This document shows, piece by piece, positions 1-13,023 of a stretch of 64,000 bases of DNA (within the stretch, counting starts at the first letter, position 1; each line of letters starts with the position of its first letter). Made by a program: the position numbers and the translations under genes. Below the pieces are notes generated by a model. The model ran no database searches. It was not told where the DNA came from and saw only the letters and a list, made by a program, of their open reading frames with translations. This DNA is from Setaria digitata (lineage: Eukaryota; Nematoda; Chromadorea; Rhabditida; Setariidae), in contig RCAB01000360.1 of the NCBI GenBank assembly GCA_003640385.1, positions 1-64,000 on the forward strand, read 5' to 3'.

Positions 1-204
1 AAATACTGAACCATTCAGCATGCTTTCATCATTTTAAACCAATTGCTTTGACTAAGAGATTCTCAGTTCTGCCTTATTTTCAGTTCTTTTCCTTTTAAAT
101 CAAAAATGACATTTCTAGATTACCAAGTACTGTAATTTATATCAGTGAAATAAACACAAATTTTAGCAAGAAAATCAATAGTTTATTAGATTAGGCTTTA
201 TTAC

Positions 205-327
205 CTCTTCAGAAATCCCACGGTAGCAAATTTCCGGGTAGCATTCAAAACTAAATAAAATTTTGTTACAAAGAAAGAAATTGCTGTTGCATCAGGTTCC
301 ATAAAAGTAACCCCAATTTTTAAATAG
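205..327 (-). CDS. Possible further SZT2 exon
   Basis: A 123-nt open stretch on the minus strand is bounded by a TTTTAG acceptor (exon from 327) and a GAAGAG|GTAATA donor (exon to 205). It reads YLKIGVTFMEP and then a hydrophobic segment ending in VGFLKR. It lies downstream of the last firm SZT2 exon on the same strand. Its entry phase (2) does not match the exit phase of the 2858-2696 exon (0), so at least one exon between them is missing from the model, or this is not an exon. No clear match to SZT2 was recognised. Confidence 0.35.
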
Positions 328-2695
328 CTAAAACGTCCTTCTATGTCAGCGCATACATCCTTATATAAATATTATTATACTATGTGTCATTTTAATGCTT
401 ATTTCTTCGTTTATACTCTTCTGTTAATAAATTACTACTTGATTTTAATGCTATATTCGTTTTAGGCTAAGAGCATTATGCCAGACAAAAAAAAAGCAAG
501 CTCAAATAATTTATCTGAATTTTAAAACAATCAGACGAGGAGCGAAGGCAGTCTGTTATACCAGTAATTTGCTTAGCGAAAAATAAACGAATGTACATTG
601 TAGTGACCGTTTCAGGAGTTTTAAGGAAGAAATGGAATTTCTGGAGATAAAACAGTGAATAACCAAAGGAAAGTAATAACGACTAACAACCACTGGATTC
701 GAGAAGAAAAAAGTAAACGAGAGTTGATGATGATCACATTAAGCACCTTCAGTATTTGAAACAAATTAGAGGTTTGGAGAAGCTCTTTCAAATCGATGTA
801 AAAAGAGAGTGCTATAAATATAGCCTTATGATCGATTGCAGGTTTGGTCCATTACATTCTTCTAAACTATCTAAAAGGTTTGAAAGCTGATACAAAAGAC
901 TGAAAGTCGATATTATGTATGTGGAACAAATTTGCTTGAAAAATTTACCTTCATCTGATATATTCATCTCTCTCTATTCAGTTTTTCAACTGACCACAAT
1001 GCAATTCCTCCTCATATTCGATAACTCTTCGCAGAGAAAACGAACAAAATGCTTTTAATAGACAGATGAGCTTATTTACCACCGGCAAAAATATCTTGAC
1101 TGCCACACACCCAGCTTCCATTAATAAAGATATGTTCGTTATAGTTCAGATCCAAAAGCACCATTGATTTTCACCATTTCATTTCTAACCAAACTCTACT
1201 TTAAATTTTAAATTCAGTTTTAACTAGTTTAAATTCTCATTTCAAATAGATTAAAGTAAGAAAATGTATGGACAGGAGCTTGATGAGGACCTTTTTTTTA
1301 GCGCAGAAGAGAACAGACAGGTAAGTGGAGGAATAAGAATCTCACTGACTTAAAATGTTTAGTGCAGATCTAATCCTCCACTTTCGTGACCGTCCAAAAC
1401 CAGAGATGCTTCAGGTTAAATTCAAGGTGAAGAAATATTTGAATGAAATTAGAGTACAAGGATTCAGCAAATTTTTACAGAACGCTGTGTCGTTTCCATC
1501 GTAAATTTCAGTAAATTGTCGAGTAAGGAGTCCCATCCAAAGATAACAATGATGTCAGGATTCAATTCTTAGAAAATGGAATAGCAAAGTTATCCAGACA
1601 ATTGTTTCCATCATATTATCATGGAAAAAGTTATGGATTTGAGATATTCAATACGGTAAGCTGATGTCAGTCGAAAGCTAGATCTGGCAGCATTGAAACG
1701 AATTCATTAGTTCCTGTCTAAGATCGAACCTCCGACTGACATAAACTCATTTGTCAAGAAACCGATAAGTGAGGTGGTGATGCCACGACAAGGAAACAAC
1801 GTTCACTTCATACGAATGTGGAATAAAAGTGAGCTCCATCTAGCTAACTACACTTATCAGCGTTATCAGTAAACACAGCAAACAAAAGAAAAAAGGAGAC
1901 ATACGGGATAGTTTATCAGCAATATGCCATCTACTGTACAGTGCACATTTTTAAAATGTGTCTCTTAATTCTCATCTCTCCTAAAAACGCTTGTTAGGTG
2001 GGCGGATGGTAAATCTTGACCCATACTGACGGCTGACAAGGTAAATATAGGAAAAGAAGAAAAACGAACAGATCTGAGCAGCTCTTTAAATCATCAACTT
2101 ATATGGTTTGAAATCAGAACGCTGGATTATGAAAATTTAAAGGAATAAGAATTTTTATAGCGCTTGTCGTCAGAAGATAAAATAAAAATAACTCCAATGA
2201 ATTGGCTCCAAGTTATACAAACCCTCAAAGTGAAAAACGTGCCCTCATAACTAATAAAAAAATTAATTTTCTTTCTTCTCTGTTGCTGGGTAACTACGAT
2301 ATTTTGCCGATGTGTAAAATGAAAGTGATTAGATTAATGGAAGACCGTAATAACGTGAACGTGAATTCATTCAACATTTTAAACGGTGAACAATGCTATA
2401 ATCTGGCAATTAAGTGGATGATAAACTAAAAAATAAATAAATGTTAATTAAATAACGCAGAACAGTAGTATGTGCATTTTAATGTGACAGGAAGATTCTC
2501 TTTAGATTATACAATAATTTTTGAGAATAATTATAAATATAATATTAAAGAAAACTAACTACGTCTGTGGAAGCTGATACTTCCAAATAATTGTTCAAGC
2601 TACTTTAGAATTTTTGTAATGCTACTTCCACTTAGATAAAATAGAGGTAGAGATATTTAATTCGTATTTAAGAAAGATTATTTGAAAATATTTAC
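328..2695. other. Gene-free stretch, probably SZT2 intron
   Basis: No supported exon was found. The stretch is AT-rich with many stops in all frames. The longest plus-strand open frame (2202-2429, 75 codons) has no recognisable motif and no good splice context. If the 205-327 exon is real, this is intronic and holds at least one missed exon. Confidence 0.4.
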
Positions 2696-5600
2696 CTGCT
2701 GCAAAGCAGTTCCAGTCCATGCAATATGTTGCGCATCAGTGATGGCAAGCGGTTCAGACCACATTTCCGTCATTAATTGCAAATCGAGGTCATTTTTTAT
2801 TGTGGAGTTCTTATACGGAACGAATTTCTTTGTTTCAGTCTTATCCACTTCTACGGTTCTACAAAGTAAATTATTGGATAAAATATTTAAAGTTTTGTAA
2901 ATAAAGTTAGATTCTTAACATTAAAATATTGGTCATTAACATCATTCCTGCAATCATGATTCTGAAGTTAGGCTGTTTGGATTAAGTAATTCAGTGATGT
3001 ATAGTAAGCTGATCAAATTTTTGAACATTATCCACTCGTCCATCAGCCTGTTGGTGAAACTGGTCTTTCATTTTCAACTTATGCGAAAACCTGTGTAGCA
3101 TACGATTTTTAAATCTAGTTTTGTGGAACTTAGTGCGAATTTATTGGGAAATTTACTTCGATAAAGGTGGTATTCTTTCCATGTGTTCTTTCGTCATACG
3201 CATTGGCCGAAGAGCTGTCGGTGGAAAAATGATATACTGAAGCAAAGCAGGCCCGCAATGCAATTGCCGCTCTTTGTCATCGACATGCTTCACAAGGTTA
3301 ACTATTCCATTATCACCGTACACTATATGGAAGCCTTCATTCAAACGCCTCCTGAATTTTTTGCACTCTATACACTAAGGAAATATTTATCTCCGGTTAA
3401 GGATAAGCAACTGACAATAACTGCTGTTTAGGACTCACCATCACAGTATACTTCATTTTTTTATAGCCTTGACATTCTGTGACAACTAATTTTCATCTTT
3501 ATATCTTGAAGAAATAAAAAAAAAGTGCTCACTGCAAAATGGTATGCAGAATATAATCTGCAGAGATGAAGCTGACCGGTAATGATAATGGGAATGCTTT
3601 TTTGAGACACCAAATAAAACGTCTAAAAATATGTGCAAATAAAAAAAAAAAAAAGGTTATCATTCAATTACAAATTTTTCAGTAGATGCACAGGTTTCTC
3701 AAACCGAATTGGCTAGTTTTAAAAATGAAAGCAACAAAAAAATTTACTCTCCGACTGTGTAGGGGAGAACATGCTGATGGATTATTTGTAGCTCAGTCGT
3801 CCATCAGATTAATGTGTTGTTTGTACATTTTTTAAATTTAATAATTATTTGCCTATACTCGCCAGTTTCCCTTACTTTAATAATTATTTGGTTATACTCA
3901 TCACTGTCGACACAAAATAAAAAACTTCACCTGCAAGAAAAGTATTTGGCAAGTGAATTGTGCAATATCAGATCACGATTTGCCTCATCGGTCTTTTCCA
4001 GCCGTATAATTCGATTTAAAGCGAGCGGAATTTTCTTATAGCGTGCCAGCATAATTTCCAGTGGGCGATTAATAATGGTCAGTGCTGGTAATTGCTAAAA
4101 ATAGTGGATTTATGTGATCGTTTTTCAGACTGCTATGATAAATTATAAAACGAAAATTTACTGTTGTTTCGGCAATCGTGGCGCAATCATCTCCAACATC
4201 AGCAAATTCCAGCATTTTAGTAAAAAAGCAACTCCGTTCAATAGATAAAGATTGAAAGTTTTCTCGGCATTCTTTAATTACCTAAAATGAGCGGATTCCT
4301 AAATTTCTTACGTATTTTGCATATTTTTCAACATTCCGTCCCTTTCGATACTGATGAAAATCACCATGGTAAAAGAATCGGACAGGAATTAAATATTCTA
4401 TAGGAATGTCTGAGTTAATAAATCTACTTTAATAAATCTTAGTTAATACTTTAGTTAGTAAATTTAATATGCCAGTAAATCTACTGAGTAGAAATTTCTG
4501 TTTTTTAAAAACAAAAAAACTTTTTCCAGATTCTGTTATTCCGGAAATACACCAACAGGAACAAATAGTTGCTTATTTTTAAAAAAAGTGGGATGTTTAC
4601 CTTGTCTCTGAATGCAACCGTAAGACCATCGAGGAATGCAATTTTGATTACGATTAATTGCATTTCTACACTTAATTTGATGATGTAAAATGATTTCGGA
4701 ACATCAATACCATCATCTCTGAAAATACGAAAAAAATTATTACATAGCTACAGAGAATTTTATCCTTGACAGAAAGTCCAACATCTTCACAGAAGATAAA
4801 TGGAATTCAAATGAACAGAGCAGAAAAGTTAGAACAAATAGAGACGGAAATTAAATAATTAATTGTAAAATCGTTATGAAAAGTCTGTTTTGCATCATAA
4901 AAAGCAATACGACTACGTCGGACGTAATTTGAAAATATGAAAAAATAAAGGATAATGCAAATTTTTGGATCTTCGTGAAGGGACTGGCTTGCAAATTAGT
5001 AATTTAGTCTATTGGTATATGATAGCTAAATTAACAACGATGGCTGCAAGCAGGGACAACATTATGTCAGACTGGAAAAACGAACCCTTCAACAAACTTT
5101 ACATAAGTCTGTCCATGAACAAGCGAAAATGTTGCCATCTGTGAAAGCAAATTGTGAAGTACAGTCAAGGAAAGCTGTGATGTGACTTTTACATTTGGCT
5201 CTTCGCTTAAAAAAAGGTGCGGAGGTAACGGATGATCATGAGCAAGAATTACACGAAAAGAGTACACTTGTGACCACTTTTGCCTAAAAAAAGGAAAAAA
5301 ATTATATAGAAAACATAAGTAAATATTAACTGCCTCGGAGAGATGCAAGATCTGTACAACACAAGCTATTTTGAAGGAGGTAAATAGAGCAAAATATACT
5401 TTATTATTTAGTTCAACCACCATCACTAATTCCGTCAAAACTGGTAAACAATTCAAAAATAATCCGTCACAAATCTATAATTCCAGCAAATATCTACTAT
5501 TCCGTCACTTCGTAAGGAAACAAGCCCTTTCGAATTTCTTCAAGTGCTTCAAATTCATCTAATTTAATCTCACTCTCTAAATATTCACTATTCCAAAGCA

Positions 5601-8600
5601 ATACATTTTTACCAATGTCTCTCCTCGAATTCACCTATAATGCGCCAAAATTCGACAAAATTTGCTATTGCACCATTCTGTAAACACAAACTTTCCAGTT
5701 CCCTGCAAAAGAAATCACACATCTAAATTAAAAAAAAAAAAAAAACAACTCGAAACAACCTGAAGCTGAAATAAGGCTAGGAGAAATGTAAACCCAGAAA
5801 AAAACCTAGAAAATCTGACGAGATACCGAAGCCCAGTCCCAGTGCTAAATTAACTTGAAGATAAGGAACTAAGCGTTAAATTGTTTGCTGAGAATTATTT
5901 ACCTGGTACTTACGGTTAGCATAGTTTTGTTTTCTTTCATAATATAACGAAAGAGTGACTTTTCTCTTAATACTTCGGGTGGAAGGCGAAAAAGATCTGC
6001 TAAGGAGTTGAAAGAATGAACATGAATCAATATACGATCCGTTTCAAGCAACCTGATGACAACGATATTTAAATAATAAGCAACAAACACGTTGACAAAT
6101 AATATTCACTTTCAACGTTTAGTCAAATTAATCAATTATTGCTTCCAATTCACTGCGTAGCTTACTCAAAAAAAAGCAAAAATGAAAGCAACCCAATAAT
6201 GGTATGTCGATATGCATCACAAAAAGTCTGTTTTGTCGAATTTACAGAACAACGATCGGATAACAGATCTCGTATCATACCGTATTGTGCCTCACATATT
6301 ACTGTTATTTTTAACTTCGTTCTGTAACATTTAATGGCTCTGTCATATGCTTTTATGGAAAGAAAACGTTTAAACATTTACGTGTTGACCAAAATCAGTT
6401 AATAGGATAACTGTCACGTAATTGCAGATCGCTCCAGCATGTCAGTACATAGTTTAAGCTTCAACATCCAAAAAACTCTCCGGTCAAGTTTAAAAAAAAA
6501 AAAAACTGCTGTTAATTAATGGAAAGTTTAAAATGAATTCATACGAAAATTAATTAAACATGAAGTCGAAAACGAAAATCTACCATAGCAATCAAAAATC
6601 GGTAGTTCAAGTAAACCTCTTTGTATAGTTTTCGGAGGAAGCAGAAATTTTGTAACCAATGGTCACTTGTGGTTTCCATGGAAGGATAAGCTCCACCAAT
6701 ATCGATGACTGACCTTCTCCTTTCTTAAGTACTTTTAATTCGTGTAGTATGAAACCCTCATACAATCGCAAGCGTAGGAAATACTCTAAAGACGATTCGT
6801 ACTCTACATTATAATGCATTCGACGAATAACACCACTGAAATAAACAGTTAAGAATAAAAAAAAAAAAAAAAAAAAAAAAAACGAAAATACTTCATAATG
6901 AAAAAATTGCGGAAGATCAAGGAAAAGAAAACTGGGCAGAACAAAACCCCAAAAAAAAATCTTGAAAATAATATTGAGAGGTGGGAAATTTTTCGTGAAA
7001 CTGTAAAATTTTGGGGAAACACATACAAGGTGTACGGTTCAACAAATTCAGGATTGATCTGATGAATTAGATTTTTGATGTAACCATCTGCTGTATCGAA
7101 CAGTTGAAGATTTTTGCATAAAAATGGCCGACTGTCAATAAGATCAAAAATATCCTGAAAAAGAAAAGAATGGTGTTGCCGCACATATAACAGATACTTC
7201 AGTAAAAAAAATGCTCATGTATGAATGCTCAAGACATATTTTTCTATTTTGTAACTTACATTCGCTGCAGCTTTATTTTTATCCGGTATATACACGCCTG
7301 ATGTTGCTCTTGCAAGGAAAGTGAAAAATCCAGGTGATGAAAAATGTCCAAACACAGCATCCGTATTGCAGTCTCCTTGAATCTGAAGTATTCTTAACAC
7401 TTGAAGAGAAGGAAGAAAATAAGCGAACAAAAAATAGCTCTCTTATAATTAATTAATCCTTTTACTTCAATTTATGACAGATAAGAGTTATAAAAAATAA
7501 TCTCCGATGTTTTGAGGCATACAGCATATTAAACTTCGTGCACTAAGTCTATAAAATGCAGCTCAGCGAACCCCAAAATATTGGAATCTTTATCGCAAAT
7601 TCGTTGATAATACAAGAAAAACATAAAAGATGCTTTCAACTAATAACTGCTTGCAATTTTTTAAATTTACTAATAGAGAAGGCTCATGTACACCGCAAAG
7701 TTTAAAATGAAATAGACTTCGAGTGTACCAGGATTATACTACGACTTAGGTCCATTTTGAGATCTTTTTTAAGCTGTTCATGTTACCTGTATAAATGAAC
7801 AAGCGACAGAGTAATTTCGCAGCTGAACCATTAATTTTTGTAAAGCATGTATATCCGTCACATGGCATACTGCATCGGTAATTAATATTATATCTGGAGA
7901 AGATTACAATTAAAAAAACTCATGTTTGAAGAAAAACTAAACTGAGTGGCTTGAAGTTAAGCCATTTATGTAGTAGGATCCATTTTGCAAAAGAAAAAAA
8001 AGCTTCAAAAATGCAATGCAAAGTTCTTCACAATTTGTGATGATTTATGTGAAACTTTTCGTGTCATCGGAATCTTTTTTTTTTAATAAAATGGAAATAA
8101 ATGCAAATATACAGGTCACAAAATTTTCTTTATGATTTCAAGAATTCAGTTACATAGGTAAATACCAGTACTCATGTTTAAACCATACTGGGCTGAGCAG
8201 TATCTGGTAGTAATTGTAAACCAATAAGACCAGCGCGTAACATGAACATTAATGACCATTCCGAACTGATAAATTCTTTATTAGCAAGGCCTGCTCGTAA
8301 AGTCATCCTGTATATACATATATAAAGAACTGTTTGTTAAACAAATTTTTGAAAGTGAGTGTAAAAAATTATGATTCTGAATTCTTTAAAAAATTTACCG
8401 TTCAGAAAATGCAACCACATTCCTAGTAGTGAACAACTAGTTTTTTTTAAAACTTTTTTTTTTTTCACAAGAGAAACAGAAAACCAACTGGGAAGTTAAC
8501 ATGCTATGCAACGAATCCTTAAATCCATCCGTTGCGTGAGACTGTTGGCGAAAGAAATTTTCCGGCAAAAGATCTTCGGCTCTCTAAAAGCAAGTATTCA

Positions 8601-10993
8601 TTGCAGACTGCTGCATCATAAAAGTGATCTGCCGTAGGGTGAATTAATTGTGTGAGGTTTATTTTTTTTTTTTTTTTTTTTTCAGTTTTATGAAATATTT
8701 CAGTGTTTTAGGTTTCAACGCTCAGAAAAATGGCTGAGAAAAACGGCAAATAACTAAGGCACTTCCTGGATGGCCAAACTTTTGGAGACAGCAAATCCTA
8801 GAAAAACGCCGCATTGTTTGATACAAATATAATCAAGGGAGGGAATAAATGGAGAAAATAATCAATCTACTCAACTTTCAATAAATTCTTGAAATTCTGT
8901 GCAATTTTTGTAACTTTTGTTTGGAGACAAGATGATAGAAGAATTAAAATACACACAAAGTGTTACCCGCTGCACTTTCTTCCTCTCTTGATTCCATTTT
9001 CTCAAATGAGGTTGCATCGTCCAACAAAGTCTATTCAAAAATAATGCAAAGCGATCTTGGACAAAATGTAGGACAGACCTGACATTCTCTTTTGTAAGTA
9101 AGCAGCCTTGCAAAATAACCTGCAAAAACTATTAAGTCTGAATCCAAATAACTGTTAAATTGGTGAAATCTGAAAAAAAGCCATTGACTGAAGAAAATTT
9201 TCAATTCTAAATTATAGCAACATGTTTATGTTTTTTGTCGTACTTTCGCTTAATGTGTACTACAAAGTATATCGAGAGATTGGAAGCATGAAAAAATTAA
9301 GCGAAAAGATCCAATCCATGAAATTTGGTATAGATACACATTCCGATTACTGATACATAAATGGCAGATTCATTTCTTATTTCCCGCTCAGCCAAAGACT
9401 CCACATTTCTCTCGACTACCTTATTTTATTTTTTACAATTTAATTTAGCAAAATAAGAAAGCTTAATTACTAACTCTGTCCTCATCAAAAGAAATAAATG
9501 GACTGTAGAAACAAATCGTAATAAACAGCTGAGGTGAAAATTTGTTTGCAGGGAGAATATTTCCTTCCACCAGAAGACCCTCTAGGCACTGTCGTAGTCG
9601 GTTAATGATTTTTGAATGAGGAGCACAACCTGCTGTTCCATCCTGGAAATAATCTATTGATGAATAAGAATATGTAAGGAATGTTCAGAAAACAAATATA
9701 GTTTATATCAAACAAGAAAATATTCTTTCTACTAATTCGATGTGATCGCTCACTGTAATATAAAATTAACAATGTCTGAAAGACACTAAAATTTCAGAAC
9801 AGCAAATGAAACAGTGGCTCACCAATAACAAGTGATCAATCCTAACGAGGGACTGATTAAAAATGATTTATCGCAAATGAAGGATTGTATCCGACATACG
9901 GCTATAGAATAAAAAACAGCGAAGTTCGTAAATTAAGCAGTACTTCTTTAAGATGAAAACTGATTATAAATTTATGTATGTATTTTTTTAAAGTATTTTA
10001 CTCTCTTTCTCTCTCAAAAAAAAAAAAAAAAAAAAGACGAACTATGATGAAAGTAGAAGGACTGATGTCAATGACAAAAACAAAGCGATAACTTCGCACA
10101 ACATATGATATTAATGTGTTGCTTGTTACCAGCAGGTGCTCATCTTCACGTACTTCATCACCATCTTGGGCGCTGATATTCATAACCGTTATTTCATCTT
10201 CACTCTTAAATAATGAAATTTGTCATCATATTCTTATTAGGTAAAAATAAATAATTTCTTTTGAAATCTTCAACTGTTGAAATAAATTTGTGTAGGGACC
10301 AGTATATCTCCGGAAGCAAAAGCACTATATCTGTTTTTAAGTCTTTCTTTTTTAAGAAAAATAACTTAGTTTATTCTTTTCAAATGGAGCAATAATATCA
10401 AGTTCTATTATTCTAAATAGTAGCAATAACTAAGAATTTTGGATTAGGCAACATCGACTACATTTTTTGCTTTTTTGCTCCCCAATAAAATTTCACTTAT
10501 GCTTAAACTTCTAGTAAAACTTCTTTCTAGTACTAATTTCTTTTTTGCACAGTGGCGTATGACAAATGAAATAAGAAGGTGATTTGGCTGGCGCAACACG
10601 AATTACTGAACTTTCACATGCTAGATGAATGAAAATAAAAGAAGGGTGGAAAAGTTAATGGAGTAAATTATCGTTAAAAAGAGGGTCGAACTGAACGTGA
10701 AAGTAGCCTGGACTACTCAAATGGTTTTATTTGTGAGATGAATCATTTCTCTTTAGCACCTAATAATGTTCAGAAGGAAATACTTCGCCTGTTGCTTCGA
10801 TTCCAACTGTGCTATTAATATGCTTCAAGTACCATAGCAACTGGATGTATTTTCCAGTTTTCGAACCATCTGGCAACAACAGTATCACACTGTTTGCTTC
10901 TCGTACAGAACAACTACTATCACTCGGTGAATCCTCATATTTATTTGTTTCGTGTTTCTGCTGATTAATATGGTAATCGACAGTATCTTCCAT
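2696..10993 (-). CDS. SZT2: SZT2 homologue (KICSTOR subunit), N-terminal part
   Basis: Nineteen minus-strand exons join with GT-AG borders and consistent phase: 10993-10784, 10204-10043, 9642-9475, 9119-8967, 8583-8501, 8307-8189, 7893-7787, 7382-7260, 7154-7027, 6835-6617, 6321-6193, 6052-5903, 5702-5613, 5283-5098, 4718-4601, 4281-4162, 4094-3931, 3351-3157 and 2858-2696. They give about 929 residues, roughly the first quarter of human SZT2 (about 3,400 aa). Landmarks in order match the vertebrate protein: YRFVFVIDISPST, VILQGCLL, LRAGLIGLQLLPD, IILITDAV, ACSFIQ, LHSM, ILAHDHPLP, RPLEIMLARYKKIPL, LNEGFHIVYGDNGI, LLQYIIFPP and LMTEMWSEP. In vertebrates SZT2 is the scaffold of KICSTOR, which holds GATOR1 at the lysosome so that amino-acid shortage represses mTORC1; the same role here is inferred. 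The start is the first ATG after an acceptor-like TTTTAG. The C-terminal three quarters lie beyond the left edge. Confidence 0.88.
6857..6882. repeat. Poly(A) run of 26 nt
   Basis: Uninterrupted A run on the plus strand (T on the SZT2 sense strand), in the intron between the 7154-7027 and 6835-6617 exons, just upstream of the latter's acceptor. It may serve as a polypyrimidine tract. Confidence 0.9.
8662..8682. repeat. Poly(T) run of 21 nt
   Basis: Uninterrupted T run on the plus strand in an SZT2 intron, between the 9119-8967 and 8583-8501 exons. On the gene's sense strand it is poly(A), unlike most runs in the neighbouring introns. Confidence 0.9.
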
Positions 10994-11018
10994 GCGCTAC
11001 ACGTCACAAATCCAGCCT

Positions 11019-11024
11019 CTAAAA
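11019..11024 (-). promoter_or_regulatory. Candidate trans-splice acceptor before SZT2 ATG
   Basis: On the minus strand TTTTAG ends 25 nt before the ATG at 10993. An AG acceptor just upstream of a start codon, with no supported upstream coding exon, suits nematode spliced-leader addition. An ordinary 5' UTR intron is equally possible. Confidence 0.4.
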
Positions 11025-13000
11025 TACTTCCGAATACTTTAATTTCGTGAATATTTTTATTTTCACATGACATTAATGTAATGAAATCGATTTAAAAGGC
11101 TAATTTCGATTTAAAGAAAAGAATGAAAAAACTGTTTTTAATTAAGCACAGTTTTAATCCCTTTAAAATGAATAACTTGAAGCATTAAAAAAAATTTTCT
11201 TTAATCATTCAAAATAATCAAACAAATAAAGGTTTTTAAACTATCTGGAGTACCGTAGGCAATCAAATAGATCTGGAAATACTTCTTTTTACTTTTTCTA
11301 ATTACCTTTTAAAAACATTTCAAACATTCGTTGAATTGAAAAAGTGTTTCTTTTTTTTTTTTTGAGTTTCAAAAAGATTTCAATCCTCGAATGTGCCATG
11401 TTAAATGCATGCCTATAGTGTAATTAGTGAATTAATTAAATTTCCCAAGGAAGTTATCACTTTTGCCATTCAGATTATTGCTTGAAGAACTTAACTGCAA
11501 GCAAAACAAACCCAACTTAAACAAGTATGCAACAGAGATGAGATTAGTCTGTGCAAGAATTTGCAACTTAGCATGATATATACAAGTAGTTGGTGGACCT
11601 AACGACATGCAGCTAAAGTCAATGCCATCTCTAGATGACTGATCTGTCTAAGTAATGTGGGAGAAGAAATCGTCTCCCTCATTAATCTTCACTGTTTATC
11701 ATTGCTAATGAGTTGGAATACTTCCAGTGTCTGTGGAAGTGATAAATAAATCAATCAATATTTGCATACTTTAGCATACTGAACATCACTCGTCACAGCG
11801 GAATGCCATTTGCAATCACGTAAAAGACGTTTTTTCCTCAACCGATCATTGCTTTTACTCTCTTCACTCTGTAACGAACTGTCATTAGAACACCCTTCTA
11901 TTCAATTGGTAATTCAGAAAAAAACAAAGTGTGGCCAACAATGGGCCGCAACGGAACAAAATACAAACACTCATCCCGTTACGATTTCTGTCTTTTAATT
12001 CATTGAATTCAGCTTGTCGTGCTAGTTTTTCTGTCCACGAGATAACAACTTTCATAAGTTTACAAGACTCAAATCTGTCTGATGGATTTGCTGATTAGCG
12101 GGAGAACTTTAAAAATTTGACAAATTTTAGTACGAAAGACGAAATTTTGTTTGGAATCTGCCGTGTGCTTGTTGCTCATTGCTAAAGGCCCGCTAAATTA
12201 TTTTTTAGATTTGCGAAAGTTTGAATTTTGTATGTTTATGGAACTACCCTGAAGACATAACAAGATCAGTGATTCAAGACAGACCGATGAGGTATATCTA
12301 TTTCTTCTAAAAGAAAAAGAAATCGATGAGGAAATACCACAACGATACTGAATTCAGTATGGTTTTCCGCAGGAAGCCTAGTTTGGATTCCTAGGTGAAG
12401 CGAATCTAAATAGGCTTTTTTCTGAATCAGTCCTCAGCAGAATTCATTGTAAATCCTCTTACCTACGAATTTCTAAATCTTCGGTTGATCCCTAATCGTC
12501 TGCATTTTCCTCTCTTTGTCAGCTTCCTTCAGCTTTGACTCTAATTTTAATTTCAAGTTTAATTTAACTTTAATGCAGCCTACTATTTTGTCAACTTATC
12601 CTGTAAATTATACTTTTTGTAGGAAGAAGAAAGAAAAGTCAGCCTAATATGCGTGATGTGAACACAAACATAATAATAGACTAATTGTCTCACGTATGGA
12701 TTACTAGCTTTAATTGGAACTTACTCGACTCATATCTAGTTTATTAGCCTGTATGAAGTGATTTGCGTGATGTGAACATGTTACTTGTCCCTGTCGTTAT
12801 CCTCTTTGGCCTTACTGATACTGTTGATCGATTTATGTAGAGAAATGTCTTTCAAAGTTTATCTTACATTATCTCTTCCTGTGCAGCTTGTGAATCCCAC
12901 TTCTTTTCATCACTGTTTTAGAGGAAGTGAAAATTGTTAATTTTCTGCTTACAATTTTCTAGAAAGTTTTAGAATTCTCAAAACTTTCGATAATTTACTT
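11025..13000. other. Divergent intergenic region, SZT2 and glycosidase
   Basis: About 2 kb between divergent start codons, presumably holding both promoters. No TATA-like or family-specific element was identified. There is a small inverted repeat (ACTTCCA / TGGAAGT arms) near 11719-11740. The open frame at 11810-11998 has no supporting features. Confidence 0.5.
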
Positions 13001-13004
13001 TCAG
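12995..13004 (+). promoter_or_regulatory. Candidate trans-splice acceptor before glycosidase ATG
   Basis: TTTACTTTCAG ends at 13004, leaving a 19-nt leader before the ATG at 13024. This is an excellent nematode acceptor with no upstream coding exon visible, as expected for spliced-leader trans-splicing. Confidence 0.5.
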
Positions 13005-13023
13005 ATTTTTATCAATTGATTAA

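Noticed and set aside
2202..2429. 75-codon plus-strand open frame
   Set aside because: No motif, no splice context and antisense to a probable SZT2 intron.
480..2450. Possible retroelement remnant
   Set aside because: No reverse transcriptase, integrase or terminal repeat motif could be recognised in any frame.
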